DNA from: Filosporella fistucella
Taxonomy: Eukaryota > Ascomycota > Leotiomycetes > Helotiales
Length of the DNA stretch: 64,000 nt
Assembly: GCA_030077755.1 (NCBI GenBank)
Contig: JAQJZZ010000018.1
Span: 2,356,001 to 2,420,000 of the forward strand
Direction: 5' to 3'
Position numbers and translations under genes: made by a program. This document shows, piece after piece, positions 32,574-45,067 of this stretch (its first letter is position 1; each line of letters begins with the position of its first letter). The notes under the pieces are model-generated. The model saw nothing but the letters and a program-made list of their open reading frames with translations. It was not told the DNA's origin and searched no databases.

Positions 32574-34825
32574 ATGATAGACGAAAATATTCCGTTAATA
32601 TCAGGCTCCGGTCTTAGCAAACAGGCAGACGAATATCATGACGAAACCAATCTACATGAAAAACTGTTGGCCGCTCAAAAAGGGCTGGGAGAGCTCCAAA
32701 ACATCGTCGTGAATTCAACGTCGTCATGTCGCATCGGTCAAAGCTATCGTATCAGAGCAGAATTCTACTCAATTTCATCAACCGTCACCCTATTCCAACA
32801 GATACCTGAGCTTGAATTGTTCACAGACACCAGAAAAGCGTTACTGCAGAAGAGCCTGGATGCAGCTATCAAATGGATTGATTTTGCGCTGGTGAACCAC
32901 GACAAGCTGTATTTTGATTGGCAATACTTCAGGACTATTCAGACCGCGTTTCACAGAGCTTCTGGATACCTTCTCTGGGACATTTTGGGGCAAGAACACA
33001 TATATACGTGCTTTGAGAATTTCATTAACTCGTTTTAGCTACAAACACCACCAATCAGATCTCTCAGCTGGAGAATTCAAAGACTTGCTCTCTAAGGTAC
33101 CTTGTCCTGCCATACCCAGAAAATGATTATTTACATCCCTAGGTGACATACTATCTTTCAAGAAGATCAAATATCTGGAGGCGAGCTAAGGCATGTGGTC
33201 TCGATGATGCAGCTCTTGTCAAAGCACAGATTGTACCAGATATCCCAATACATCGAAAATTGGAGTCTAAGGAAATTCGAGGAAGATTTTCCGTTGAAGG
33301 TGAAGAGCCTCTAGGTTGTGGATCATCCGGCATCGTGGAAGTAGTCCGCTGTTTGAAGACAAGCCAAGCTTTTGCGCGAAAGAAGTTAATTGTTCGCCAT
33401 CACCATAACCCGGATGTCATTCGCGAGCAGTTAATCAGAGAGATTAAAATCACCCATTGCCTACAGCACCCTCATATTATCGAAATATTTGGATCATACG
33501 AAACTCGAGGCGGGCGTCTTCCAAGCTTCTGCGTTCTTCTTCAACCCGTTGCCGATTACGATCTCCGAGACTGGCTTGACGAGACTCAAAAGTTGAATTT
33601 TGAGCCCAAGCGGTTGAGGCACATTCCAAGATGGTTATCTTGTCTTGCTGAGACAATTGCATTTTTGCACCGAGAGAAGGTCCGACACAAAGATATCAAG
33701 CCAGGAAACATCCTTGTGAAGGGTGATAGCCTTTGGCTCACGGATCTGGGGTCGGCTGTGAGCTCCACATTAATCGATAATACCTGGTCTGAAGGTACAT
33801 CACGCGGTCATACTAGGCTTTATAGTGCCCCAGAAGTCATCGAAGAATCGAAGCGTGGGCGAAAGGCTGATGTCTTCTCGCTCGGATGTGTCTTTGCGGA
33901 AATGCTCACTATTTACTCGGAGCGGACGCTGACCGGCTTCAAGGAGTTCCGCCGGTCTGATGATGGCGAATACTTCTATCATGAGACCATTGAAAAAACA
34001 TATCAATGGATTGAAGCTGGATCGAAACTCTTCGATATTTTTCACCCCTTCTACGATCGTTCAGAGCTCATCCTATTGATGGTTCCAATTGTTATGAAAA
34101 TGATGGAACTGGATCCCGTGAATCGCCCGTCATCCTTTTCCATTGCACAAGAAGTGTCTTTGATCGTTGGTGATCAGGCCTGCAACCATACTTATGGCCA
34201 TAGCAATGCTCTCAAGGAGGCTCTGGCCGGGATAAATGGTTCGAATTTGGAGGTCATGTCCTCTACATCCTCTGATTTTGACTACCTACCAGAGGTCGAG
34301 CTGGGAGTCGAGACTTGTAGCTACGAGGAGTACGAGCATTGGCGCACGCTGCTCGCACCTCAAGAACAAAAGGAGTGCTATGATCGTCTCACCCCGCGAG
34401 AAACCATCAACAACTGGCTTCTTCATAGTGTGGGCGAGTCGGCTCTAGAACAAAGGCGCCTCCAAGGCCACATTGAATTTGACTATAACTCCATCTTCGA
34501 GAACACTGTCCATGGTCATAAATCTGCTTGGCTGAAATATATCAAAGCATGGTGGGGGGTTGACAGTGCAGGTCATAATTTTTCCAAGGTCAAAGTGGTG
34601 TTTCACATCTTTCATGACGAATCGTCAGCCTTGATCACTACTTTGAGCGAGGACGTATCTAGTATCGCTTCCGAAACTACAGGAACTGAGTACCTCTTCG
34701 AAGATGACCACGAGTCGATGGTTTGGGAAAAGAAGAGATCACAAAGTTTGCCTGAAGTTTTCTTCACCGAAGCGCAGTTCTTCCAATCGGTTCTGGCAAC
34801 TTCAGAGGCGCGATCAGTGGAATAG
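32574..34825 (+). CDS. protein-kinase-like protein with N-terminal helical region; frameshift in the 5' exon
   Basis: The 5' exon (from the ATG at 32574) encodes a helical region (LHEKLLAAQKGLGELQNIV), then changes frame near 32990. Past that point the next frame (RALRISLTRF to KDLLSK) runs to a 46-nt intron (33097-33142), then a 560-residue exon 33143-34825. The shift falls in a GGGG run at 32987-32990; one base less would keep the frame. The kinase domain is complete: GCGSSGIVEV (glycine loop), FARKKLIV (Lys), VRHKDIKPGNIL (catalytic loop, HKD instead of HRD), LTDLGSAV (DLG instead of DFG) and SAPEV. A Ser/Thr kinase with a fungal N-terminal domain is likely; the about 200-residue C-terminal part is unknown. 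Either the gene is disrupted or the homopolymer was misread. Confidence 0.7.
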
Positions 34826-34999
34826 AGCGTCATTTGTGACCAGCAAGAAATTACAGATCAACATCTCCAGCCACGCAAGCAGATGGAGAGGAAGATTTGA
34901 TGTTTTCGCAAACTCAATCATTTCACCGCCACGTCTTTGTGTCAAATTCATCCATCATTGCAGAGTGACGAAGTATATATACTTTCGAGTTCCAAAGTC

Positions 35000-35480
35000 A
35001 ATCCGAACCCCAGATCGAGATATTTAGGTGCATCAGGATGCGGTCAGGCCAGTTACTCAACTTTGGCAAAGCATATTTCAATCTATGGAATGTGTGATTA
35101 CAACGGATCATCCCTCGTTCCAAACGTCTAGGCAAAGATATTTATGTATATCAATATGGGGCCGGGTCAGGTACTTATTTAGGGAAGGTATATATTCATC
35201 TATGGGAATAATGGGTACGACGGGTCATTCCCCTTTCTAGGGCCATGCTGAAATCTAGATACAGATATCTATCAATGTTTTTTTTGCAATGGGGTCAAGC
35301 ATTCAGTCCATAAAAGCATATTACTATCTAAGGTGTATACGAGTACAACATGTCATTCCCGTTTCCAAGATCATTCTGAATTCTAGATCTGGATATTTCG
35401 TAACTCAGGACGGAGTCAAGTCAAATACTCAATTGCTTAGAAAATTACTTTCGACCTTAAGTATCATCCACCATCGCCAA
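35000..35480. repeat. degenerate tandem repeat array, about 118-128 bp period, four units
   Basis: Each unit contains an AGATATTTA-like start, a GGGGTCAAG/GGGTCAGG box, a CATATTTCAATCTATGG-like box and an ACGGGTCATTCCC-like box. Unit starts fall at about 35018, 35136, 35263 and 35391 (spacings 118, 127, 128). TTCTGAATTCTAGATCT and GCTGAAATCTAGATAC mark two of the unit ends. Units differ by many substitutions. The array lies in the convergent 3' space between the kinase and the channel gene. Confidence 0.7.
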
Positions 35481-35814
35481 ATGGTCATTTCTCGCTCACT
35501 ACACGGCGTAGAATGAAGCAGAGAGTACCCACTAGACAAATATTGAAGAACATGAATTTGTAAACTTTTCTCTTATTTTATATACATTATAAGAAATCTA
35601 TTCGTGTCGTGTGGTTACACGATCCATCGTGCTTTTTCGATGATGATGTTGTTCTGCATTGCAGACATATGATTCCGGTTTGGATTCTTCTCATCATCCC
35701 TTCCTGCCTTCTATGTCATCCATATCCTTCCCATCCCAACCTATTTCCAAAAGTAGAAGAATATCAACCATTTCCCCTTTTTTTCCTCATCCATCATCAC
35801 CATTCATGAGGATC

Positions 35815-38617
35815 TCAAGTCTCCCGACTAGAGTTCTTAAACCCAATACTCATCCCTCTGCTCCTACCCGGCTGCTGGGCACTAGAGCTTGTAGCCTGTG
35901 TCTGTCCCTGCGTTTGCGGCATGCGCTGCTGCGACGTCGACTGAGGAGGAAACATACTGTATCCCTGCCCTGAGTACGGCGTCTGACTCGGATACACAGT
36001 CTGCTGTCCCTGCTGCTGATAACCCGCCTCAGGCGCAAGGCCCAACTCTGCTTCCTCATCCATACTCATCCCCCTCATTCTCTGTCCCGTACCCGGCGGA
36101 CTAGGACCTGTAAGACTCATCCCAGGCGCCCCAGCACTCTGGATATGTTCACCAGGTCTCCTTCTCCCTCGGGTACTAACTCGTTTCAATAATCCTTCTT
36201 TCAGTTCCGCGAGATCATTTTCTCGGCGCTCTATACTCTCATCTCGTAACGTGTCGCCATCTTCTCTTGCGCCCCACGCTGCGCTAGGATCTTCCGTCGG
36301 GTTTCGAGCGTTGAGATTAGACATGGCTTCTTTTTCGCCTGCTGCTCCTAGGGCGCCTGAGGAGGGGGCTGTGGCGTCGTCTTTGGGAGGAGTGGGGATC
36401 AGACGCTTCTCTTCTTTCGCAGCTTTGGCTTTGTCTCTTGCTTCGCTGGCCCAGGAATCGGTGATTGCTACAGAGTAACCTGGGTTTGTAGGGCCGCCTA
36501 ATGGTTCGCCGCCGCCGCCTGGGGCATAGATGGGAACTTTTCGAAGGGCAAGGACGAGGGCACACATGAATTTTGAGCGTCTACTGGCGCGGACAGTCTC
36601 ATTGTGCCAGTTGGACTTGTGACGGATCTCGACCTTGAGTTGTAGCTTATCCATGTTTCCGATTCCAGTCGCTTCGAGGATGAGATCAGGTTGGAAATCG
36701 CGCGAGTTGTCTGGATGACGGATGAAAGACTCCATTTCTTTTCGTAAGATCTCGATGTCTTCTAATGTAGTGTCGAAAGAGATGAACATGTCGAGCTGTT
36801 CTTTCATTGCCTTTGAACGGGTGATATTCTCTATCCAGAGATTGTTGAGGATGATGTTTGGCACTTGAACCATTTTCATGCTGTCGATTCGCTTGAAGAC
36901 TGTGTAGAGGAGAGAGATTTGCTCGACGACTAGGAATTCTTTTTCTGGGCCCACAATGTCAACTCTGTCGCCTACGTCGTAAGGGTGTTTGACGAAGAGG
37001 AAGATGCAGGAGCCGAGGAATTCTTGCGTTGTGGCTGCGAAGACAAAGGAGAGGGAGAGGAGAGTTGTTCCTGCTGTGGCGAGGGTGGTGACGAAAGATG
37101 TGTCTTGGAATGCGACTTGTAGAGGTTAGTGGTAGTTTCGAAAAGGGGAGGGGAAACGCACCAAAAATGAAGATAGTAATCACAAACAAAATCGCAACAA
37201 GAACCTGATCCAATACACCAATTGCCTGTCCTACATCCCTCATACTAGCCGCAATGGCCTTCCTATCTCTCCCAATCTCCACAACTTTCATAATCATCTC
37301 ATCCAGCGAGATATCTCCATTCGCATCGTTATCTAGAGCTCCAAATGCCTCCTCAGCTTCGTTCTTCCTGGCTGCGCCAAGAACTTCCTCTACATCTTCA
37401 GCATAGAGAGAGTCTCGTCCTTCGACTACAAAGGACATCCAAAGACGTTTTGCTAATGCTTCTGAGGAACGCGTCTTTTCCAATGCTTCGACGACAATAG
37501 AGTGTGCAGAGGTAGGATTAAAGACCTGTTTTCCGGTGATTTCAGAGGCGATATTTCCGAATACTGAAGTTACTTTATCTCCCACCCGTCCAATATTGCC
37601 GATAATTCTCATTGGGGTCCCAGAGCCTGATCTCTTATGTCCTGTACTTTTGGAAATCATGGCTTCGATACTGTCATTAATGATATAATCCTCCTCTATG
37701 AATTCTGGACAGTACATTGGAAACAATGTGCGCGAGGCATCGAATAAAAGACCTAGGAGATGAACGTTCCGCTTTGAGTCTTTGATTCGTCCGTCGAATG
37801 AGCGGCGATGGTAGTTTATTGAGATGAGCTGAACGAGCATTTTCTCGATAAGGAAAAGGACTGAAGCTATGAGTGCTGGTCCGAGGAGGGCTTTCATGAC
37901 TGCGACCCAGTGTTTTTGAGGCACGCCGTTGATTTTCTCGCTGGTTAGAGCTGTGAATGTTACGAGAGATGTGACGGCCCATCCTACGAGACTGAGAGGA
38001 ATTTCGACAGCTTTGAGAATGAGTGCATATTTTCTGGTGCCGGAAGATACGACTCCGCAGAGGAACATGAAGACGTAGGGAATGAATTTCGCTACGAGCT
38101 TGGAGATCCAGATGCTGAGCCAGATGATCTCAATCCAGAGCCAGAAAATGTAGGTCTTGACATTGGTGTTGACGAATAGAGCGTTTGGGTTCAGGACCGC
38201 GTAGAGTACGATGGGTGTAGCTATGAGTAAAGCTATTGGCAAGACATACACAAAATATCTTGTAACAACAGAGAAATTGATGACTTTGTTGTAGAATCTT
38301 CCGAGGCCATTGATCGACACCTCTTCTCCATCTGTGCCCACTCGAACCGGTTTACTATTCAATTTCTTTATTTTCCTCCTCCCACCTGGTGCACGATGAA
38401 AGAGGCCTTTCTTCTCGTCATCTTTGAATGTAGGTTGTTGGGAGAGATCGGAGAGAGCTCCTTCGCCTGGTTTGCGGGCACCGGTAGAGGAAGACCGGGT
38501 TTGGACGTTGGTGAGAGGAATGCCTTCGTCTGGCGTCATGGTGGAGGGGTGGTTTGCTGCGAGGGGTTGGAAACCGTGGTATTGGGGAAATGTGGGAGAT
38601 CGAGGACTTCGTGACAT
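35815..38617 (-). CDS. EF-hand mechanosensitive ion channel (MscS/Msy1 family)
   Basis: Two exons, 38617-37162 and 37115-35815, encode about 918 residues; the 46-nt intron splits the channel core (TIFIF / VAFQDTSF) in phase 1. Several membrane segments are seen: YFVYVLPIALLIATPIVLYA, WLWIEIIWLSIWI, FIPYVFMFLCGVV, and others before the pore region. An EF-hand lies at about residues 427-438 (DNDANGDISLDE) with all calcium-coordinating positions filled. The MscS beta domain follows (FLGSCIFLFVKHPYDVGDRVDIVG), then NIILNNLWIENITRSKAMKE. The C-terminal tail is disordered and Gln/Pro/Ser-rich. Fission yeast Msy1 and Msy2 are ER channels that control calcium and cell volume in hypo-osmotic shock; the same layout here supports that role by family. 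Confidence 0.95.
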
Positions 38618-40012
38618 CGGATGTATTATTGAGGTGAGGTTTCCTTCGATTGTTGATGAGTTCGAAGGAGGGGTTCAATTCGCGATATTGAAGTCGAAAC
38701 GAGGGGTTGGAGGGAGGAATGTAAATCTCGTAATAGGTGGCAGATGCGGTTATGAGGTAGTTGGTGTGTTTAGCTGCCAGCAGAATTGACTGAACGAGTG
38801 ATAAGGAATTCGTAAAGAGTTGACGACGTCGTTGGCTCGAAAAGGGGTCGCCTCAAGCGGTTTTCGATTTCGATATCCTTAATTCGAGTCTGTAACATAT
38901 GAAAGACCCCGCAGAAACAAAAAGTCGAAAAAGGGCAAAGTCAATTGCAATCACCTAAGTTCTAAACATGCAATTGCAACACAACGAGAGTGAGATAGGA
39001 AAAGAGAAGATGGAGATGGAGATGAGGAGAAGAGGAGGAAAAGCTGGTATATTTTTGCATCCCTTACGGGACTCCACATGCACCTCCTCCTACGACACCA
39101 GGACCATCCTTCACCCTCTCGGCGTCCCAGCAAAACGCCAACCGAGTTAGCGAGTGGATTGCTGCAAGGCACCTGGGGTGCCATACAAGGGTGGCTTGTG
39201 GTGGAAGTACCAATGTGTGGCCACACACGAAACCAGATGGTCAACGGTCTTGTTTCAGCTGGCCAGAAGGCGTAAGACGGGAAGGTGATTGGGGGAAAGG
39301 TCTTGATGAGGGAGAACCACTTTGATTTCCAGGATGAGAGATGTTTCGTTTCAAATGCTGAGATTTCAGATTCGATAAAAGCACAAATATATTAAGATGT
39401 GAGGTGTTCTATTATTTCTATTATTTGACTCTGATTTGTATGAGGTTGTCTGGAGCGTGAGAGAAAGAAAGGAGAGATTGTGCATCTCAGTACATGTGCA
39501 AGTACTTCGTATACAGGTTCTGCAACTTCCCCTGCATTATTCCTTCTCAACACCGTCTATCCTTCCCCCAACTGTCAACACCCTGCGTCATCGTCCAACA
39601 ATCAAGCAAACTCAGGAAAGGTAGGCTACAAACACGAACATCAAGCCTTCATCCCAAAAATAAACCTTTAGCTGTCAAATTTTCCCTCCGCATTCCAAAC
39701 TATCCAGTCCACATCTACATACCACTTACCTAATCCACCTATCCACCGGCAGCACCAGGGAAAGGCATAAACCCGTCAAAAAGCGAGTTCAATTCTATTT
39801 CTAGAAAAAGCAAAAAGAGGACGAAAACTTTCTTCACATTAGTTTCCACCCCGCCACGCTCCGCCCCACGCCAATACTATTCCGCCCAGTCCGACTCTCC
39901 TAGTCCATATCCTCGTCATCGAACACGAACCTTTGCAGCTATCTGATCGCGATCGTAGATCCGCCCGCCCGCACGCGACCCTCTGTCTCTCACGAATGAA
40001 CACCAGTGCAAC
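38618..40012. other. 1.4 kb divergent promoter region, no gene recognised
   Basis: This separates the channel gene (minus) from the YggS-like gene (plus). It contains a GA-rich stretch at about 38990-39050 and several short frames with no motifs. Confidence 0.55.
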
Positions 40013-42509
40013 ATGAGCAACAACACAGACAATCAAGACATAGATATGAAGATCGATGTGGTGCGTGCGAAGCAGCTGGTGGGTGCTTTGCAGGGGGTAA
40101 AAGATAGGGTTGCGAAGGTGGGAGGAGGGAGGGAGGTGAGTCAGCTGACTTTTTTATATCTCTCTTTATGTTACTAAATTGTGTTATATTTGGGGAAGAG
40201 AGGTATGGATAGAGAAACTAATTAAGACAGGTCCGTTTAGTGGCTGTTTCGAAACTGAAACCTGCTTCTGATATTCTGGCTTTGTATAAGGAAGCTGGAC
40301 AGCTTCATTTCGGAGAGAATTACGCACAGGAATTGATGGAGAAGGCGGAGGTGCTGCCGAGGGATATCAAATGGCATTTTATTGGTGGTCTGCAATCTAG
40401 TAGGTCTTTTCCCATCATCCCGTCTATCTCAACGGTTTCTCAAGCTCTATCTATTGCTTTTGGGAGTTTGCTTTTGTACTCTCAAGCCATAAGTCAGGTG
40501 ATGCAAGTGATCACAGATCTGATAGCAATGAATTGTTCTCCATCAGCTACTTATGTTTCGCGGTCGAAAATTTCTTGTTTTCAACTCTTGTTTCGCTCTT
40601 AAATATTTGTTGCACATCTCATTCTCGGACTTAGGTGTAGTTGCATTTAAGATTTGGCGTTCCCGACGGTGATAAGTATTCATCGGCGATGTGCTTTTTT
40701 CGGTGTTAAGTTCCTCCCAATCACTATTGCATCTCGGGACCTTTTGCTTATGTGGTTTCCACCGTGGTCCGCGCGGGTTTTGTGGTGTTTGGAACCATTC
40801 AGGATGTGTCGGGAAGTTGGTTGTGGGGATGGTGGAGGTGGTGGAGGTGGTGATACCGGAAGCCCGGGTATCTGAATGTTGGCAATGTTAGGTCATCTGG
40901 ACCCGTCTTCTGTGGCAAGCTGGCGCTTACTATACTGAGACTTTGGTTCAACTGTATGGGATGTACATACACTATAACTACATAATCCCACATTGAGCAT
41001 TCTAGCCCGAAGTGGCATTCACTGCCGAATAAGTTCTTCACTATTCACCTCCATGCCACCTCTCTGCCTCCTACCGAAAGTTCGCTTTTTGGGATATACT
41101 ACGTTCAAGTGTGTTCTTCAGCTATTTAAGACTCATCCCTGGCACCATCGCCAAACTCTGTTTACAAGAGAGGACCCGCAATGCCCTTTGATGCATTATC
41201 CCATTGGATGGAGTTGTTCATGGCAATTTCTAGCGCTGAAGTGAAACGATAGATAGAGAATCTCAGTTTTCTGTTCTCTTGATTTCGGCGTTGTGGGCTA
41301 GATGAAATATTGCCTCAAGTGATCAAATGTTAAGATCTGATAGTATCCATTTTCACGCCCGTCAAGAACCACTATTCTCGTCAACAGTTTCGCCCTGAAA
41401 ACTTCGGATGGGATGTTGTAAAAGTCCATAATGGAGGTTCCTTTCAGACCACAGCCATGACCCTCAGTTGGGCGGCTTCTACGAAAGCGGGACACATTAG
41501 TTTTCAGTCCTTTTTGGAGCCGAAACTTGCAAGTGGATCGGATCTATATGGAGAATATCTGAGGTGTCTCCTTCCTTGCTGACTCCCACGAGGGTCAGTC
41601 ATCCTACCTTGAACCCTTGGAACGCACCAAGATCTCCCTGGTAACAAACAATTGATCAAATCTGGGTTTAAATAGAAGATGTCTCGAGAATGGATGCTGC
41701 TAGCTACAGAGGTCGAAGTTTAGTATTCACCTAAGCTTGGTGAATTCATAGGGTGGTATATTCATATGGTGGCGAATTCATAGGGCAAGAATTCCTCATC
41801 ATTCTTGTCCGTCTTGTTGGAAGTTTGGTGTAGTTAACACCCAGGATTTTAAGTTCACTTCCTTGCCATTCTATCTGTTCGAAAACTGGCGCTACTTCAA
41901 CAGTCAAATCTCAATTTCAAATCATATTATCAATGCCATGACCTTCGTACACAAGCGGCTAATCGTCACACAGATAAATGCAAACCCCTGACCTCCACGA
42001 TACCCAATCTCTTCATCGTCTCTTCCGTCGACTCTACCAAGAAAGCGACTCAACTCTCCAAAGGCCGACAAGAACTCTCCTCCACACACCCAGATCTCCC
42101 ACCTCTCAACATACACATCCAAATCAATACTTCCGGCGAAGCCTCAAAATCCGGCGTCTCGCCCGGACCTGATGCCACAGCTCTGGCTACCCACGTCTTG
42201 AAAGAATGTCCAAATCTCAAACTATTGGGCTTAATGACAATTGGTGCTATTGCACGCAGTAAAGGTGTTAAAGAAGGGGAGGAAAATGAGGATTTCAAAG
42301 TGTTGGTTCAGGAGAGAGATAGATTGTTAGATGAACTCAAAGGGGAGGGCATAGAGGCGTTGGAGGTTAGCATGGGCATGAGCGATGATTTTGAAGGGGC
42401 TATTGAGATGGGAAGCGATGAGGTTAGAGTGGGTAGTACGATTTTTGGCACGAGGCCACCGAAGGAGGAATTCAGTGTTAAAGGGGATGTCAAAGAGAGC
42501 AAGTCGTAA
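40013..42509 (+). CDS. YggS/PROSC-family pyridoxal-phosphate-binding protein
   Basis: Three exons, 40013-40135, 40231-40399 and 41974-42509, give 275 residues, the usual size for the family. The PLP-binding Lys is in [14 protein letters not shown], followed by [29 protein letters not shown] (formed across the second intron), [55 protein letters not shown]. These are the conserved blocks of the fold-type III PLP homeostasis proteins (bacterial YggS, human PLPBP), which buffer pyridoxal phosphate and have no known catalytic reaction. The second intron is 1,574 nt (GTAGGT donor, CACAG acceptor), about twenty times the usual length here. Frame and residues on both sides fit perfectly, so the exon join is secure. 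Confidence 0.93.
40400..41973 (+). other. 1,574-bp intron of the YggS-like gene
   Basis: It is bounded by GTAGGT and CACAG. Inside are a GGT/GGA-rich microsatellite-like stretch at about 40828-40856 and three 16-base units around TTCATAGG/TTCATATGG at 41738-41786, but no protein-coding frame I recognise. I saw no clear terminal inverted repeats or target duplication, although a transposable-element remnant remains the simplest explanation for the length. Confidence 0.75.
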
Positions 42510-43194
42510 GCTGCTAGTAGCAATTAGGGTGAAGAACGACAGAGAATACCTAGAGCAGGCGACTCAAATGGACTATAGGGTTGTGGTACCCGGAAAGGAG
42601 TAGTAGTAACTCGACGGTCGGCGGAAGATGGACACGAAGAGTGCAGCACATGATACCAAATTATAAAATCATATTAAGAAACTGCCCAGGCATCATACTT
42701 CTCTCTACTTATCCAAATTACCAATCTACAATCCCAACATCCATCTACCAACCCCTCATCTCTGGCCCCCAACCTTCCGCCCCCCAACATCTTCAATCAC
42801 CTGACATTCTCATCCCAAAGCAGGTTAGCGCTGATTCCGGCAAAATCGCGCTGAGCAATCATCAACATCTCATCTCCAATCCTCTTATCCCCAACTACTC
42901 CACATCGAACTCAATCAAAGACCATCTCACCCATCTCATCTCATCTCATCAATCTGGATACTTCCCGTCGTTAGGAGCCGCGTCTCCAGGTGGAGATTGA
43001 GGCGTGGACGTAAGGACCGAGTCTGTATCACGTGGAGTGGCTCCGCGCTTAGCTATCCTGTGAATCGGGAGGGGAATTGCGGCTCAGAAAAAGCAAAAAC
43101 TGAAGCAAAAGCAAGCGTTTCTCAATTCAATTGATACTACTGAGTTACGGTTCTCAGACCCAAATCCAGTCATTTATATAAAGTAGGACTCAAG
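42510..43194. other. intergenic region without a recognised gene
   Basis: This is the 3' flank of the YggS-like gene and the promoter of the BTB gene. A C-rich ATCTCATC microrepeat lies at about 42925-42955. Nothing coding is recognised. Confidence 0.6.
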
Positions 43195-45067
43195 ATGACG
43201 AACATGAACGCCAACAACGGAACTGGAGGCGGGGATAGAAGCAAAAGCTTCACGCGCGAAGATAGCAGTAGTGCGACGATATCGGAACCTCCTGGGATAC
43301 TTAGAGAGCCAACGAGAAACCCGTCTGTGAGTGCGCCGAGGAAAATGAATACCGATATACCGAATATTTTGCCGCATGAGAGGGTATTCCCGATTCAGAT
43401 TGGGAGCGAGCTTTTTAGGTTGAGTGGAGCGAGTATTAGTTCTGATGGTGTGTATTTTTTCTTCTTCATATACTCTGTTTCTGGTTATGAATTGCTTGGA
43501 ATATTCACTTGGATTGTTTGTGAAGGGATAGGATGGGATATGAAATAAGTGAGGAGAGGAAGCGAGAGAGAGATGAAAGACGAGTATGAACATACAAAAC
43601 TGACAAACCTAGAGCACCCTCATACTTTTCACAGTTTTTTCAATGTCAAATAAAGACTGCAGAAGAAAACGGTAACGACTCAAATGCAGTTCGCACACTG
43701 TATATTGATCGAGATCCCGTGACGTTTAGGGATATCTCGTTGCATTTGCAGGGATATCATGTTGCTCCCAGAGATGGAAGTCATTTTGTGAAATTATTTG
43801 CTGATGCTCAATTTTATTCACGTACGTCATCTCCCTCTCCAAATTATAAACAAGAAATAGAAATTGGATGCTGATATAAATAGTACCACGCCTTATCTCC
43901 CAATTATATGAGGAAAGCATCTTCATCTCTATCGGGTACGTCGATTTCCAGATCCCTCGCGAGCTCTTCTCGGATCCTGGAAATAGCCCAAACTACTTCT
44001 CTCTCGGCTTCGCAGTTTTCTTCTCTACGCCTACAGAAGTATTTCCCGGTCTCAACAGGGAAGGTCTCCTCCGCCCTCCTTCAATCCTACCTCCCTCTGT
44101 TCCAAACCGTTCAGCGGCTACTTTTGCCGAGCTCCTTCATTTATTACGAGGTTACCCACTACAAATAAAATCTCCAGAACACAGAGCAGAGTTACTTCGA
44201 GATTGTCGCTATTTCCATCTCAAGGGCCTAGAACAGAAACTTATCCGTCACTCCATCTCCTTCAACCTAACCCGGAATTGCACCGAAATTGTCATATGTC
44301 TAGAAGACATCAGACAATCCGGTCTTTCAATCGTTCCCTCGTCCTCCACTACCTCAACCCCAAACCCAGAATCTGCTTCCCCACCACCAACAACTTACCA
44401 ACGAGCACCTGGCTCTCCTCCACCAAATTTCACAGCATACATCAACTACGCGCGTCCGTTCATCGACTCTCAACCTTATGAACTCATCTGCGAGATCGGA
44501 GATTCCTGTACGCGCCTTCATCTCTCTAGCATGCGCTGTGAATTCTTCGGCGATGGAAAAAGTAGGATCGCGAGGCTTTTTGAAGTCATAGCTACAAAAT
44601 TAAATTTACCGAATAGTCTACCACTTGGTTTACTAATGAAGCAAGGAGGGGCGGGGAGTCAGCCTGCTAGTCCGGGGAATACGCCTATCAGTGAAGATTG
44701 GGTACGCTGTTGTTTTGAGAACGAGAGCTCTGTCGTGTTAGATGGACAAGACCATGATATCCATTCCTTGACTTCAGGGAATCTAGGCTCAGGCGAGAGA
44801 GCGTATAGAGGAGAGAGCGAACAGAGTTCTGTGCTTGGGGACGAGTATACCGAACCAAGTCGGAAGAGGAGGAGGGTGGAGGATGGGAGTGTGGAGGGAG
44901 AAGAGGAGAAGAGCTGGGTTGTGAGGACGGGACAGTGGAGATTGAGAGTGCAGAATGCGAGGAGTGGGAAGGTGGGTGGCGTGGAGTGTGTGCTTGTTGC
45001 TGTGCATCTAGATGCGGTTTCTGGGGAGAGAGGGAGGAATAGGAGGAGGGGTTTTTTGGGAGGTTAG
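43195..45067 (+). CDS. BTB/POZ (T1-like) protein similar to the growth regulator Whi2
   Basis: Three exons, 43195-43447, 43615-43821 and 43884-45067, give 547 residues with consistent phases. The second acceptor is the AG at 43613-43614; the one two bases earlier leads into a stop. The N-terminus is disordered, then VFPIQIGSELFRLSGASISSDAPSYFSQFF begins a BTB/T1 domain, continuing TLYIDRDPVTFRDISLHLQG and FVKLFADAQFYS. A second related module follows: DFQIPRELFSDPGNSPNYFSLGFAVFF, then LLHLLRGYPLQIKS and CRYFHLKGLEQKLI. Yeast Whi2 and related fungal proteins use this layout in stress-linked growth arrest and TORC1 restraint, and they bind Psr-type phosphatases. The C-terminal 150 residues are acidic and basic low complexity with a PSRKRRRVEDG nuclear-signal-like motif. 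Function is inferred from family only. Confidence 0.85.
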
